64,000 nucleotides of DNA from Tetrahymena thermophila SB210 (lineage: Eukaryota > Ciliophora > Oligohymenophorea > Hymenostomatida > Tetrahymenidae). The stretch lies in NCBI RefSeq assembly GCF_000189635.1, contig NW_002476365.1:558001-622000 (forward strand). The letters run 5' to 3'. The notes below the pieces were generated by a model, which saw only the letters and a list, made by a program, of their open reading frames with translations, searched no databases and was not told the origin of the DNA. The position numbers and the translations under genes are program-made. Positions 1-11,943 of this stretch are shown here, in pieces (within the stretch, counting starts at the first letter, position 1; each line of letters starts with the position of its first letter).

Positions 1-1049
1 CAATCAAGAGCAGAACAAAACACGATGTTACCTTTTTCGGGTGAGAAATAAGCTGCTTCTGCTTCTTTGTAGAAATCATCATCATTTCCTTCAATTTTAG
101 TTGAGTCTATGTCATTGCTTTTTTAATTTTCTAGAGCAACTGTAAGAGCCTTTTCTTTTTCTTAGTTAATGAAAGAACTAATAACGGCATTAACTTATTC
201 AATAATCATTTATAAATGCTAATATGTTTCTTCAGGAGTCTGGTACAACTCATATTTTAACCTAAAATATTTGAATTTATAATTTAAAAATATGTCTAAA
301 AACTGAAATAAATTGATCTTCTACTGATAAATTGCTCTAAGTAATAACTATATTAAACTTATCTAAAGAAGTAATTCAGTAGAAATCAAAAATCAAACAA
401 TATTTACTTGTCAATTTTATTTAAGACCAGAACAGATTTAACCTTTTCATCATAGCACTATTTTAATACTGTATAGGTTTATGCAGACACACCTTCCAAA
501 GCATCAACTACTACTAGTGCTCCATCAGTTAATCTCAAAGCACTACTGACTTCAGAAGAAAATTCTACGTGACCTGGTGAATCAATCAAATTAATTAAGA
601 AATCTTCTTGCTAAATAATTTGATGATAATTTTAATTTAAGTTAATTTATTTATAACTTGAAAAATGAATGAAAAAATTGTAAAAATATTACTTGCTATC
701 TATAGATAAGAGAAATTGCTGATGATTTCATTGTAATACCTCTTTACTATTCATCTTCTCTTGAGTCTAAATAATGCAGCTCTCCTACTAATTGCTTGGA
801 GAAGATATTGTTAGATGAAATTAGAGAATCTGACAATGTAGTTTTCCCTATTTGAAAAATGAAGTAAAATTAATAATTTTAAGAACCTAAATTGATGAAT
901 TGTTGAGCTACTATTGAAAAACGAAGTAAATTTTAATATAAAGATTTACCATGATCAACGTGAGCGACGATAGATATGTTTCTAATATTCTTTGGGTTTT
1001 TTTAGAGCTACAATATGTATTTTAATCTATTGGTATCTGAATTCAACAT
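1..1049 (-). CDS. EFL1: EFL1-like 60S ribosome-maturation GTPase (5' part, cut by window edge)
   Basis: EFL1 is an EF-2-like cytoplasmic GTPase that works with SBDS to release eIF6 from pre-60S subunits. Exons are 1049-950, 847-693, 610-408 and 261-<1, with phases that join cleanly. The N-terminus reads [20 protein letters not shown], followed by [16 protein letters not shown] (P-loop), [20 protein letters not shown] (switch I), [16 protein letters not shown] (G3) and VLVLNKIDK (G4). The start LQKN..NIRNI, and the acidic stretch before [11 protein letters not shown] in place of the plain EF-2 sequence, are EFL1 traits, so I prefer EFL1 to EF-2. About 40% of the expected protein is visible. 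ATG 1049 is the first Met in frame and lies about 20 residues before the P-loop, as in the family. Confidence 0.87.
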
Positions 1050-2265
1050 TTTTTTTCAAATTTTAACTTATCTGCGTCACGTTATGGGGTTATGATATAA
1101 TTGTATTAAGAAAGGACTACTTATTTTTTGAATAAAACTAGGATCTAATATTTGAAGTTCCAGAATGCTATTTACTAAGCTAAATCTTTATACCCTTTTT
1201 TAGTTTTCCTCTAGGTTATACCTAATTAATTATCTTTTTAAATATATTACTATAGATTAATGTATATTTTTTAACTCTGCTTATTCATTTAATTAATTCT
1301 AAATAAGGTCTAAAATATATATACCTAATAGAAAGATTTTATTATTAACCTTTATTGATACATTTCTTTCTGCTCTAATTATTTCTACTCAAATCGCAAA
1401 CTAAAATTCTTTTCAAGAAGTGCCTAGATATCTAGTTGGCAGATTTTAATAACTTTGCTATTCTTCTATTTCCATTTATTTTTCTATTTGATTTCCTAAC
1501 TGAACAGAAGTTTGTGAAATTTTATTAAAATTAAATTAAATGCTAAAAACATTTTTTAAAATATTTTTTAAAATCTAAAATTGAATAAAATGAAAAATTA
1601 ATTAATTTATTTAAAAATTGGCTGTATTTAACTTTTAAATTTAAATTTTTAGAATTTTGTAATTAAAAAAGAATATTAAGCATTTTTCAAATATTAAATG
1701 ATTCATCATAATTAAAATAATTGACACAATGTTTTTTTTGTAAAAAATTCATAAGTAAATTAACATAAAATTTTTTTGCCAAGAAATATTTTTAAAAAAT
1801 ATTTTAAACTTTTAAGACCATTTCATATTAAGATTCTATGTTGTTGTTTAAAATATATTTTTTATATTTTAATAAATCTTTAAAAGTAGAATATAAATTC
1901 AAATATTCAAGAATCAAACAGGCACTAATTATTTATTTATTTACCTCTTTTAATTTTTTTAGACAAAAATTTATTATCAAAAATTATGATGAATATACTT
2001 GATTTAAGGTCGAGTGATTGATTAATTGACTTATTAAATTTTAATTAATTTACGTTTTTAAAATAAAAAAAATAGAAAAAATTTAATTTTGATATTTTAT
2101 CTTTATTTGATGTCATTCATTAGAGAATTTGTTTGATAAAGAAAATCTTTTGGTTATTTGATGCAATTTATCAAAAATTAGAATCTATAAACAAAAAAAT
2201 ACACACACACAAATATATCGAAAATTTTGCATACAATTAATAACAAAGGACTCTAATTTTCTTTT
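1050..2265. other. Intergenic spacer between EFL1 and the hydroxyacid oxidase
   Basis: This AT-rich spacer holds the EFL1 upstream region and the oxidase 3' flank. I see no open frame with coding character and no RNA gene. It contains only short homopolymer tracts and one (AC)n of about 8 bases near 2203. Confidence 0.6.
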
Positions 2266-3768
2266 TCAAAGATTTGAAACAGGGATAGTGGCTTTAACAA
2301 GATGCTTAAGGCCAAGATCGGAAATTTTACCTGCTCCAAGAAGCATCATAGCTACTTTCATTTCTTTTTCAAAGAGTTAGAACATCTTTAAGACTCCCTA
2401 TTCTCCTTCAGCTGCTAAAGAGAATAATAGAGGTCTTCCTATAAAAACACACTTAGCTCCTAAAGCGAGACACTTTAAAACATCGGTTCCTCTTCTGATA
2501 CCTCCATCAACATAAACTTCAACAGTGTTTCTGTAATCCTTAATAGCATGCATAACTTCAGGTAGCATATCAATTGTGCTTCTAACTGTGTCCAATTATC
2601 TACCACCGTGATCTATTAAATTTTAAAAATTTTATTTTTTAGAATGAGGCTTTTAAATAAAAACTTTTGCTTAAGCTTTAGTTTAGACAACAGAAATTCA
2701 ACACATTTTAAATTAAATTTGTAATAGATGACGTAAAAAGATTTGCTTGTTTAATTTATTTTTGATTGAATGACGGAATGAGATAAGAGAGATGTGTTGA
2801 AACTTACAAATTAAATCAAAAATATTTACTTGTAACCCAAATATGAACACCAAGTTGAGCAGCTCTAAGGGCGTCTTCGCCATTTTGGATACCCTTTAAA
2901 ATAACGGGTAATTTTGTGAAGGACTTCAACCACTTGATATCTTCCCAGCTCATAGCAGGGTCAATTTGATCTTTAAACATTTCAAAGAGTCCACTGCCTC
3001 CTTTGCCTTTGACTGCAAATTCTTTTTTGAAGCTTTCTAATATTTCGAGTTTTAAGTGGGAAGGAAGAGTGAATTTGTTTCTTTCATCACCTTCTCTGAT
3101 GCCTAATATAGTAAATTAGTGTTATCTAATAAAATAAACTTTAAAAGAAAGTAATTTGGCTATATTTTTTCATTTATGCTAACAAAAATTAGATTCTACT
3201 TTAAGCCAACCTCTGTAGAGATTAGTCGTATTACAAAAATTATTCAAATTAATTGATAAAATCTCAATTTACCTAAGTAAGGAGCATCAACAGTGACAGC
3301 AATAGCTCTATATCCAAGTCTTTCAGCTTCTCTTACCATGACTTCAGTAATTTTTCTATCTTTTGCGATATATAATTGGAACCAACGAAGAGCATCAGGT
3401 TATTCTTTAGCTACATCTTCCATGTTAGTGGTTGCTAAGCTGCTTAAAGTATAGATAGTACCAACTTTCTTAGCTGCAGTAACAGTAGTTAATTCACCTC
3501 TAGGAGTAGCCATTCTATGCATGGCAGTAGGAGCAATACCAATAGGAATATTTAACTTTTAACCAAGGACGGTGGTACTCAAATCAATATCTTTTAAGCC
3601 TGCACATACGTATGGGTTCATCTTAATTCTGGCATAAGCATCAATGTTATCTCTTAATGTGTGTTCACCATTTGCACCAGATCTATAATAAGTGTAAGAA
3701 TTGTTTGTCAAGTTCTTCTTGGCCTCATCTTCGAATTCGAAGATGTTAACATATACCTTATCTGACAT
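2266..3768 (-). CDS. FMN-dependent 2-hydroxyacid oxidase (glycolate oxidase family)
   Basis: Oxidises short 2-hydroxyacids such as glycolate to 2-oxoacids with FMN and O2, giving H2O2; in most eukaryotes the enzyme is peroxisomal. Exons 3768-3273, 3102-2830 and 2612-2266 give 371 aa, the usual family length (about 365-370). Visible family residues are the active-site Tyr region ([13 protein letters not shown]), [23 protein letters not shown] (second active-site Tyr), the flavin Lys in LPVILKGI, the catalytic His/Arg in NHGGRQLD, and [13 protein letters not shown] plus [10 protein letters not shown] for FMN phosphate binding. All catalytic positions are present, so it should be active. The C-terminus SNL is a possible weak PTS1-like signal. 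The start is the first Met and matches family N-termini. The exact substrate cannot be told from sequence. Confidence 0.92.
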
Positions 3769-5153
3769 TTGCTTGTTAGATTTTTTTTTAATATTTAGTA
3801 AAGTTCTATTTAATTAAACTATTAATTAATTATAAATATCTTAAAAATGTTTACCTTTTTTATAAACGTCAAAACTTGTTAAAAAATAAAAGCACAAATG
3901 ATTTATTCAATTCAATATCCTACAAAGAAGTATAAATAAATCAGGTTAATCTTATAAAATCTTTGCAACCTATTAATTAGATTACAACAAAAATAATTTG
4001 TGGAAATAATCTTTGCATATCTATTATAAGAAGCTCATATGCTCCATTTTTTCCAAAGCATCATATAATTTTTATTTCTTAAATTTATTTCGTCCAATTC
4101 AATTACCTTTAAAATCTTTTAACTTGTTTAAATCAAAAGGATATTCATTTTATTGCAAATTTTAGATGTTATAAATTTTGCTTATAAAAAAAAATAAAAT
4201 AAAATAAACCATAAACAAAATTATATATCAATAAATTCTTCGCCAAACAAATAACAAATAATCGAGGGATTAGTAACTTTTATAATAGCTTACAAAAAGT
4301 ATGAAATTTTTATAAAAAGTAAAAATTAAATAGAATTTTATAGGAAAAGAATAAAAAAACAAATATTAGAAGTACTTTTATTGTGTTATTGATAAAATGG
4401 TACTATGCTAACATTATTCATTTCAACGCTATTATTAATATGAATTTGTTATGATATTTTTTAGTGTTTTACATTATTTTTGAGTTCTAATGTGAAATTA
4501 AAGTTTATTTTAGTTATAGATAACAAAAATAATTCATTATTAAGTAGTATTTAATAAATACTTATTAATATTATTTCATTCTAAAAGTCATTTTTTAGTT
4601 AACATAAAACAATATTAATATTTTTAAGCTAATTAATTTAGTTGAGTGATCAAGTAAATAATTTTGAAATAAATATTTAATTAATCTAATTTAATAAAAT
4701 TGAAATTTATAAATAAATAATTTAAAATTTTAATTATATTTTAAATTAATAATAGCTAATAAAGGACCTGATAAGTGTTGATTTTAATTACATCAAATCA
4801 ATTTGCAAATAAATGATTGTAAATTATTTAATCATATTAAAATTAATCATAAAATTAAAAAATATTGACAAAAATTTATTTTTACACAATTTAAAAATTA
4901 AAAAATAGTAATAAAAAATAAACATGAAATAATGAATTTTTATAGTAGCTTTAAATGAAGACTAATTTAGAAATAAATAAATGATAAGAAAGGATGAATA
5001 AATAAATAAATATATTGATTGTAAATAAATTGAGTTGTCTAATATGAAATATACATTTAAAAAAATAACATTTATAAATTAACTATTAAATTAATTTAAT
5101 GAAGATAGTAAAATTTAAATTAAGTTCAAATTATGTCATATAAACAATGATTG
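3769..5153. other. Intergenic spacer upstream of the oxidase
   Basis: About 1.4 kb of AT-rich sequence between the oxidase start and the stop of the coiled-coil gene, both on the minus strand. It presumably contains the oxidase promoter. I see no coding frame, RNA gene or clear repeat. Confidence 0.55.
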
Positions 5154-7536
5154 TCATTCTTATTATTAATTTTACTAAAATCCACTCTTAAGTGAATTTA
5201 ATATATCTTTATATCCTCCAAATCCAGGAACACCCATTTTAATCATTAGCTTCTAATTAGTCTCAGATAAAGCTTTTTATGATGAATTTTTGTTTGATTA
5301 AGCATCTTCGTGTGCTTCACTCTTTTACTTTTCCTTTCTTTCTTCTCTTTCTTGTATTTCTATGAACTACTCAAGCTTTTGTTGGTCAATTGATATTGTT
5401 CCAGAGTTGAATTCTTATTAGATTTATTTCTAATCTGAATCAAGATGATTACTATTATTTTAATAGCGTTCTACTTGAACAGGACTCTCTTAAAGACTAG
5501 AAGACAGAGTATTACCAAATGATTAATTAAAAACTTTATTTCCAATAAGTTACTCATTTATAACTTAATTACGCTCATTGCTGCTTTAACTTGACTACTT
5601 TTAAGATGAGTCTTAGTTAATCTCTAAAATAGCGTTTTCTGTGCTTTCTTTAACTTAAATTTGCTACAAAATTTGATTTTATTATTATAAATTCTATTAT
5701 TAAAATTAAGTATTGATATCAATCTGCTAATTTTGAACTTAAATTTATTTTTCTTAAATATTTTATTGATTTTAGTTTTAACTCTAATTTTGTGCTGTCT
5801 ACTTTTCTTCTTTAACTCTTATTTGTATTTAATAATTAAATGTTAACAACAAAATAAAATAATATCATCTTTTAAAAGTTTGTAAAATTAAAAATCTGTT
5901 TTTTTTTTGAAAAATAAATCCTCTTTTTTGTAAAATAAATAAAAAATATTTAGCAAAAGAAATTTAAAACAAACAGAAATAAGTGTTTTTGTGTAACAGA
6001 AATAAGTAATGTAAATTACCCATCATCCTGGTTAGATGTACTTGTGTTTATCTTCTACATACCTTAATCTAAATATATTTAATAATTGGATGAAGAGGCA
6101 GACTACTTAGATTAATGCTAGGTATGAATATTAGCATTCTGAGTATTGAGTGAGGATTCTTATTCTTGTTCATATTGGCTTTGAATGCATTCCATACCAA
6201 ATGTTTGACTGTTATTTACATTATTAGAATTGATAACCTAATTGTTAATTTCAGAAGTAGCATCTAGCTTGCTGGTAAGATTTGAAACTTGGTTATCATT
6301 TTAAGAGTTGGCCTGGTTTTATTTCTCTAGATACTATTGAGCAAAGTTACTCATTTGTTAAAGGTGCTCTTACAAAAGATTTTTTTCTTACTCCTTGCTT
6401 TGGAATACTTTCTGCTTTTCTTCTAGCAACTCATTATACTATCCTAAAAGACTTTCTAAGTTTCTTAATTCCTCAGAATCAGGTCCTTCGGATTAATATA
6501 TCATGACTGCATTTTAGACTTATTCTACCTTGGTTTTCATACTTTTATTTAAATCTCTAATTTGTTCTAAATGCTAGTCACTCTATTTGATTTCACTTTG
6601 AATCTTTTCCAAACCCTTGTTTATTTCTTCTAATTTCTTTTCACTAACTTATAATGTTCTTTTTTCATTTTTTAATTCAGATAAAGCAACTTCTTAATCA
6701 CATTGGTATTAAGATATTTTTTGCTTTATTTCTTGGACGCTCTTCTTCATAATTTCCTACTTCTTTTGCATATCGAATTACTCCTTTCTTACTTATTTTA
6801 TTTGTTTTTCAAGCAATATAAGCTTATGCTTTTTGTCCTCCATTCCATCCTTTTATTCGCTTTAATCTCTTCTAAATTCATCAATCTACATATTTATTAA
6901 GTAATTAATTTAAGTAATGATAAATCATTTTAATATTTTAGTTAAATTTGGTAATTTTATGCTTTATAGATACTCCTTTATATAAAATTAATGATAAATA
7001 TTTACTGAGCTCTACAATTTATTGTTCTCATCATCTATTATTTTTTCTTCCTTTTCCTTATCCTGCATAATAATATTCAAGGATTAAATATCCTTTTGCA
7101 ATTTTTAGATGTACTAGACTATTTTTTCTGCCTCTTAACGATTTTATTCTAAAGCTCTTTGTCCATCATTCTAAATTTAAAGAGCATGTTTGTTTGCTAA
7201 AGTTAATTAAAGGATTTCCCTTTTACCCTATGCAATAATCTTCTAATGTTAAGAGTATTCGCTATTCAGCTCCTTTTACAAGTCTATATGAGCACCTATA
7301 AGCTACTCTATCTATTCTTATTCAACATAAACTAATTGCTCTATTTTATCATATTTCTCTTAAAGAATAAGTAACTACTGTTGATTTTAGCTTAAAGTAG
7401 TTTTTTATCCGCTTTAAGGATTTTCAATAATTTTTTGAAGCTATTAAATAGCAGCTTCAAAAGTGGCCAAGTAAGATTCTGAAGAAGAGAATTCGTTATT
7501 CAAATCATTTTCTTAATTGAGGTTCTCTTAACTCAT
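5154..7536 (-). CDS. Gln-rich coiled-coil protein, function unknown
   Basis: Exons 7536-7006, 6885-6020 and 5817-5154 join in phase and encode about 686 aa. Residues about 15-400 are almost continuous heptad-like helix rich in Gln, Glu, Lys and Leu (for example NRQEAEKIVQYIQKLQKDIQ). A Ser/Asn/Gln-rich, probably disordered middle follows. The C-terminus is a sh​ort Gly-rich segment, MIKMGVPGFGGYKDILNSLK, before a Gln run and TGA. This last motif is the least repetitive part and may be a binding module. There is no signal peptide or membrane segment. A structural, cytoskeletal or vesicle-tether role is possible, but I do not recognise the family. Most Gln codons are TAA/TAG. Confidence 0.75.
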
Positions 7537-8674
7537 ATTTGTAAGTTGATTATGCTACTTTTTCTAATAGTTTAAATCTTTTGTGTTTTTGATTTTGTTT
7601 GTTTATTTACTTGTTGTTGTATTTATATATATAAAAAAATAAATTGTCAGTGGAAATTTATTAAATAATTAATTGTTAACAATAAAAAATATGCTTCTTT
7701 TAATTTCAATAAATAAATAGATATGCAGCTATTTGTTATTTAAAAATGAATAAACACAAATTAGATGTTTGTTTGATGTTGGTCAATCAATTAACATATA
7801 AATAAATAAATATTTTGCATTTCATATTTTTTATTTCTTATCTAAGATAATTTATTTTTATTATAAGAAAAAGGATTTTTATCAAAACTATAAATCTTCT
7901 AACTAAGATAAATTGAAAAAGATAGATAGATATTTCATTTAAAATTTAATTAAGGAAAATTATTCTTAAATCAAAATATATTTTTTATTAATTTAAAGAC
8001 AATTGATTACAAATATTACCTAGTTAATTATTTATTTATTTATGTAAGTTGATAGATAAATTAAATTTTCATAAGTAATTCATCTAGCTAGCTATCATAA
8101 ATTAATACAAGATTTATTTTATTCATTTAAAATTCAATTTATGAAAATTATTGTAAGGAATATAAGAATTTTTTTGGATTTAAGATAATTGATTAAAAAT
8201 AATTATTAAGCAAGTTACTTATTTTGTTAAATAAGTAGGTTGATAAATAAATAGTTATTTATCTAAATTATTAATAAATTTTGAATAAGAAATATCTATA
8301 ACTATGATAAATTGAGAGAAGATAAATAAATACTTTTCATTTAAAAACTGATTGATTAAAGAAAATTGTTGTTAGTAATTTAAGATATTAAAGATGATTA
8401 TTATAAATAGTTATTTATCTATTATTTAGGTTGATACATAGTAATATATATGAAGTATTAATAAACTTTACATAAGTAATTCATTATAAAATTGTTATTT
8501 ATTTTAGTATGTTTAATTGTTAATTTTTACAAAAATGATTGCTTTTATTAATTTTAGTTTTAGATTTTTATTCAATTTAAAATTTATTTAACTATTATAG
8601 ATAGGTAATAATGTCAAAATAATAATCTTATAGAGCTGTTAAATTAATACTTTTCTTATAACTATTTTATTTCC
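7537..8674. other. Intergenic spacer containing degenerate tandem repeats
   Basis: Spacer between the coiled-coil gene start and the 3' end of the pseudokinase-LRR gene. Its central part is a degenerate repeat array, listed separately. I see no coding sequence. Confidence 0.55.
7890..8490. repeat. Degenerate direct repeats, roughly 190-210 bp period, about three copies
   Basis: The block AACTAAGATAAATTGA...TTTCATTTAAAAT...GAAAATTATT recurs near 7900, 8090 and 8300. Each copy is followed by TTAAGA.AATTGATTA.AAATA.T and then AAGT(A)GGTTGATA.ATAA. The copies are diverged, with many substitutions and small indels. Confidence 0.55.
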
Positions 8675-10793
8675 TCAGCTGTTAACAGATTCATTCTTTT
8701 AAATAAAATGTAAATAAATCAATTTAATTAGAAAAAAGCTACCAAAAATAATTTACAAAAATTAGAATTCGCTCACTGAAATGATTTTTTACTCAACTTA
8801 TTAAAGATTTTATAAAAAGCCATCTACACCATTATATGTCAATTTATTTTTTCTATATTATTTTATTGCTGTTAATTATTTATTTACTATTTACAAAATT
8901 TAAATACCCAAGGTATATCCAAATTCCAGATATTTTCATCATATCTAATTAATTCAGCAGTTATCCTAGCCTAATTACTCCTTAGTCAGTTAATTAATTC
9001 TAGCTAAATATTTTTTTTTTTAATTTTGCAACAAAAGATTGAAATGAACAAAAATTACCCAAGTCCTAACTCCATTTTACTCAGATAAGGATGTGGCATT
9101 TTAGTCATAGCATCAAATACTTAATAAGCACCCTCATCACCTAATGAGTTGATACTTTTTTTATCATGAGCTATCATTGTTTTTTAAAATAAATTATTTA
9201 CCTAAAATACAATCTGAATGAAGTGAGCTAAGGTGCTTTAATATTTTCTATCATTTGTCTTGCTTTTTCACCAGCTACTTACCCCTCCAATTTGTTTAAG
9301 CTTCAAAAATATTTTTATTAATAAATAATGTTTTTATTCTAATTTATTTTATTACCCAAAATTTATCTCAAGTATATTTAGATTGTTGAAGCTCACTTCT
9401 TCGAATAATTTAATAAAGTAGTCCAGTCCTGAATTGCATAAGTTGTTTTTCCTAATTTGATAGATTCAATATAAATAATAAGCTCAATTGAATAAAATAG
9501 TTAATTTACTAGATTTTAAAATGAATTTAGGTTACATTTTCTAAATTCAGCTTTGGGAAGAGAGATAACAACTTCTCTCCAAGTTACTATCCTAATAAAA
9601 GCGACCTATTATTATGAAATTAATAAAATTAAAATTGTTATTCTAATTATTATAAATTATGCTACTGCAATTCTATATGAACCTTGCTAATATTTTCCTT
9701 TTATGATTTTCTTATTTGATACTCTTGATAATCCAGCTCTTTCTAACATGTTATTTAAATGATTTCTGCCTTTTATTATAGTTAACCATCAAATTATTAG
9801 AGTTTTTCAAGTAATTTGTTCAATATTTACTTTAAGGTTGAACTTACATAATAGAGTATTTACTGCTGCAACGGATAACCTGTTTTTAGGTATAATTTCT
9901 AATAAACGAAAAAAGAAAACTCCATAATCCTCTCCATGCATAAGTACCAAAGCCTAGGCATCTTTGAATTATTTTTCTTTAATATGCTTCAAAAATACCT
10001 CAGCATAATCTTTATTATCAGCAAGTGCTAAATAGCCTAGTACTACACCCATGCTCCAAGTATCAGCCTTCTTGAAATCATCAAAAACTGTAGGCATTTC
10101 TAATTTATCAGGAATGCCAGATTCTTATAATTTTAAATTATTAACTTCCGGTTCGTATTCTGGAGCTCTAAATATTTAATTTAGAGAGTTTACAAGATTT
10201 TGATAATAGAGCGATCTATTTAATGCAAAATCAGTGATCTTGACTTGTAGAGTATTCTTATTAATAAGAATATTGTTTAAACAAATATTTCCATGATAGG
10301 TATCATTCTATTTATCCAAAAAGGTAAAAGCAGCTACAACATTTGATATGATTTTTCTTTTATTTTATGTAATTTCTACTTTCAAATCTTCTATTCTATT
10401 TTGATATTCATAAATTATTGCTAAAGAATCTTTCCACTGATAAACATCTATGATTTTATTAATGTAGAACTCTCCTTGGCTTTCTAACTTTTTATGAACT
10501 TATATATCCTCCCTAATTAAATTTATTTACTGCTGAGACAGATTAACATAGCATTTCATTAAATATTTTTTGTCTTGCTTTTGTGAGTTTTCTTCTTGAG
10601 TATTCACTTCATCCTAGTTAGCTCCAGATTATACTTCTTATAAATTCATTTATCGAGGACTTGCTTCCTTCACTTTACTCCAACGCTGAACAATATAAGA
10701 GTTATTAACAAGTTAGCAAACTATTTTATATTCATCTTAAACGTTCTTTCCTGATTCCTTTTGATTGCTTGATTTACTTTGACAAACGCCCAT
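8675..10793 (-). CDS. Predicted pseudokinase with C-terminal leucine-rich repeats
   Basis: Exons 10793-9831, 9769-9510, 9451-9356, 9300-9202, 9154-9059, 9003-8908 and 8852-8675 give about 595 aa. The N-terminus MGVCQS fits N-myristoylation plus palmitoylation, suggesting membrane attachment. Residues about 25-320 form a protein-kinase-like fold: a beta-3 Lys in KKYLMKCY, YHGNICLNNILI in place of HRDLKPEN, DFA in place of DFG, RAPEYE (APE) and ADTWSMGVV (subdomain IX). The glycine loop is not recognisable and the catalytic Asp is Asn, so catalysis is unlikely. Exons 3-6 encode ribonuclease-inhibitor-type LRRs, such as LNILEINFGLNKLEG and ISGIWIYLGKNKL. These exons are 96, 99, 96 and 96 nt, all split after GG or an equivalent phase-2 point. 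A scaffold or regulatory role is inferred. The boundaries of exons 2 and 7 are the least certain. Confidence 0.72.
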
Positions 10794-11943
10794 ATCTTAC
10801 TTTACTTTTCTATTTGAAAAGTATTTTATTTATTTTAATTGAATATATTTTTGATTTCAAGCAACTAAACAGTTGTGATTGCCCTATTTTTATATATTAT
10901 AAATAAGCTTTTCTTGAAGAATTAATCCTTTTTCTTTTTCTGCAGTTTTGAGTTTCTAGATTATCCTTTCCTAACTAATAGCTTTATTTCTTGGACTATG
11001 TTTGAAACTTTTTATTTTATATGATCAATAGTTCTTTTAATAATTTGATTGTTGATTTCTTAGCTTTTAGTATATTTGATATAGACTTATTATTATAATA
11101 AACATATGAGATTGTGTGATGGAAATAATTACTAGGAATTGTTATTTTAAGCTCATAGCATATATTTCATAATAAACTAAAAATAATAAAGTACAAACAG
11201 CGTTAATTGTAAATAAATTAGTAATAGTAGAGACGTAGTATTTTAAGTTAATTACTCTTTAATTATAAAGAAATGTTGTACTATAAAATTAAATGTTAAA
11301 TATACGCAAATGTTTGTAATCCTCAAAGTAACAAAAGGACAGAGTTAAAAATTCCACACAGTGATATTTGGTGCTAACAAGCTTAATTTCAATTTAGAAT
11401 TATCAACCACTAATTATCAATTTTAATTGATTGCTTTAATATTTAAGATCATCAATTGATATATAACTCGATCACCAAAATGTTTACTCACAAAAATTAT
11501 AGCAAAACGATGAAAATTAATTTATATTTGTTTAATTAGAGTTAAGATAAAATGAATTTCCAATTAAATTTAAATATTCTAAGTCTAAGAATATAGCGTT
11601 CATTGATTATTTTTATGTTAAAACTTTAAAAAATAAATATAAAAAATTCATTAAAATTAAAAAAATTAAACAAAAAATTTGAGTGAGTAAAACCAGCTTG
11701 TAAATATAATTATTTTTTTAATTGTCTGGTTTGCGGGAAATTTTTATTTACTAATTTATTTTTATGACTAAATTAATTAAAATGATCAAGATTAAGTAAT
11801 GAATTATATTCAGATAAAAAAGTAAAACTTAAAATACAATCAATTAGGTTTATTTGTCAATTTTTGATAAAATTAAATTGTGTAAAAATCAATTACATTT
11901 GTAAACAAAAAATATCTACAAATAAACAAATAAAGAAAGCAAC
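10794..11943. other. Divergent intergenic spacer
   Basis: About 1.15 kb between two divergently transcribed genes, so it should hold both promoters. It is AT-rich with no coding frame or RNA gene that I can support. Confidence 0.55.

Noticed and set aside
1-1049. Assignment as translation elongation factor 2
   Set aside because: The GTPase motifs fit both, but the N-terminus LQKN..NIRNI and the segment before [11 protein letters not shown] match EFL1 better.
6282-6900. Two plus-strand hydrophobic frames (6282-6506, 6703-6900)
   Set aside because: They are complements of the Lys/Glu/Gln-rich coiled-coil exon on the minus strand.
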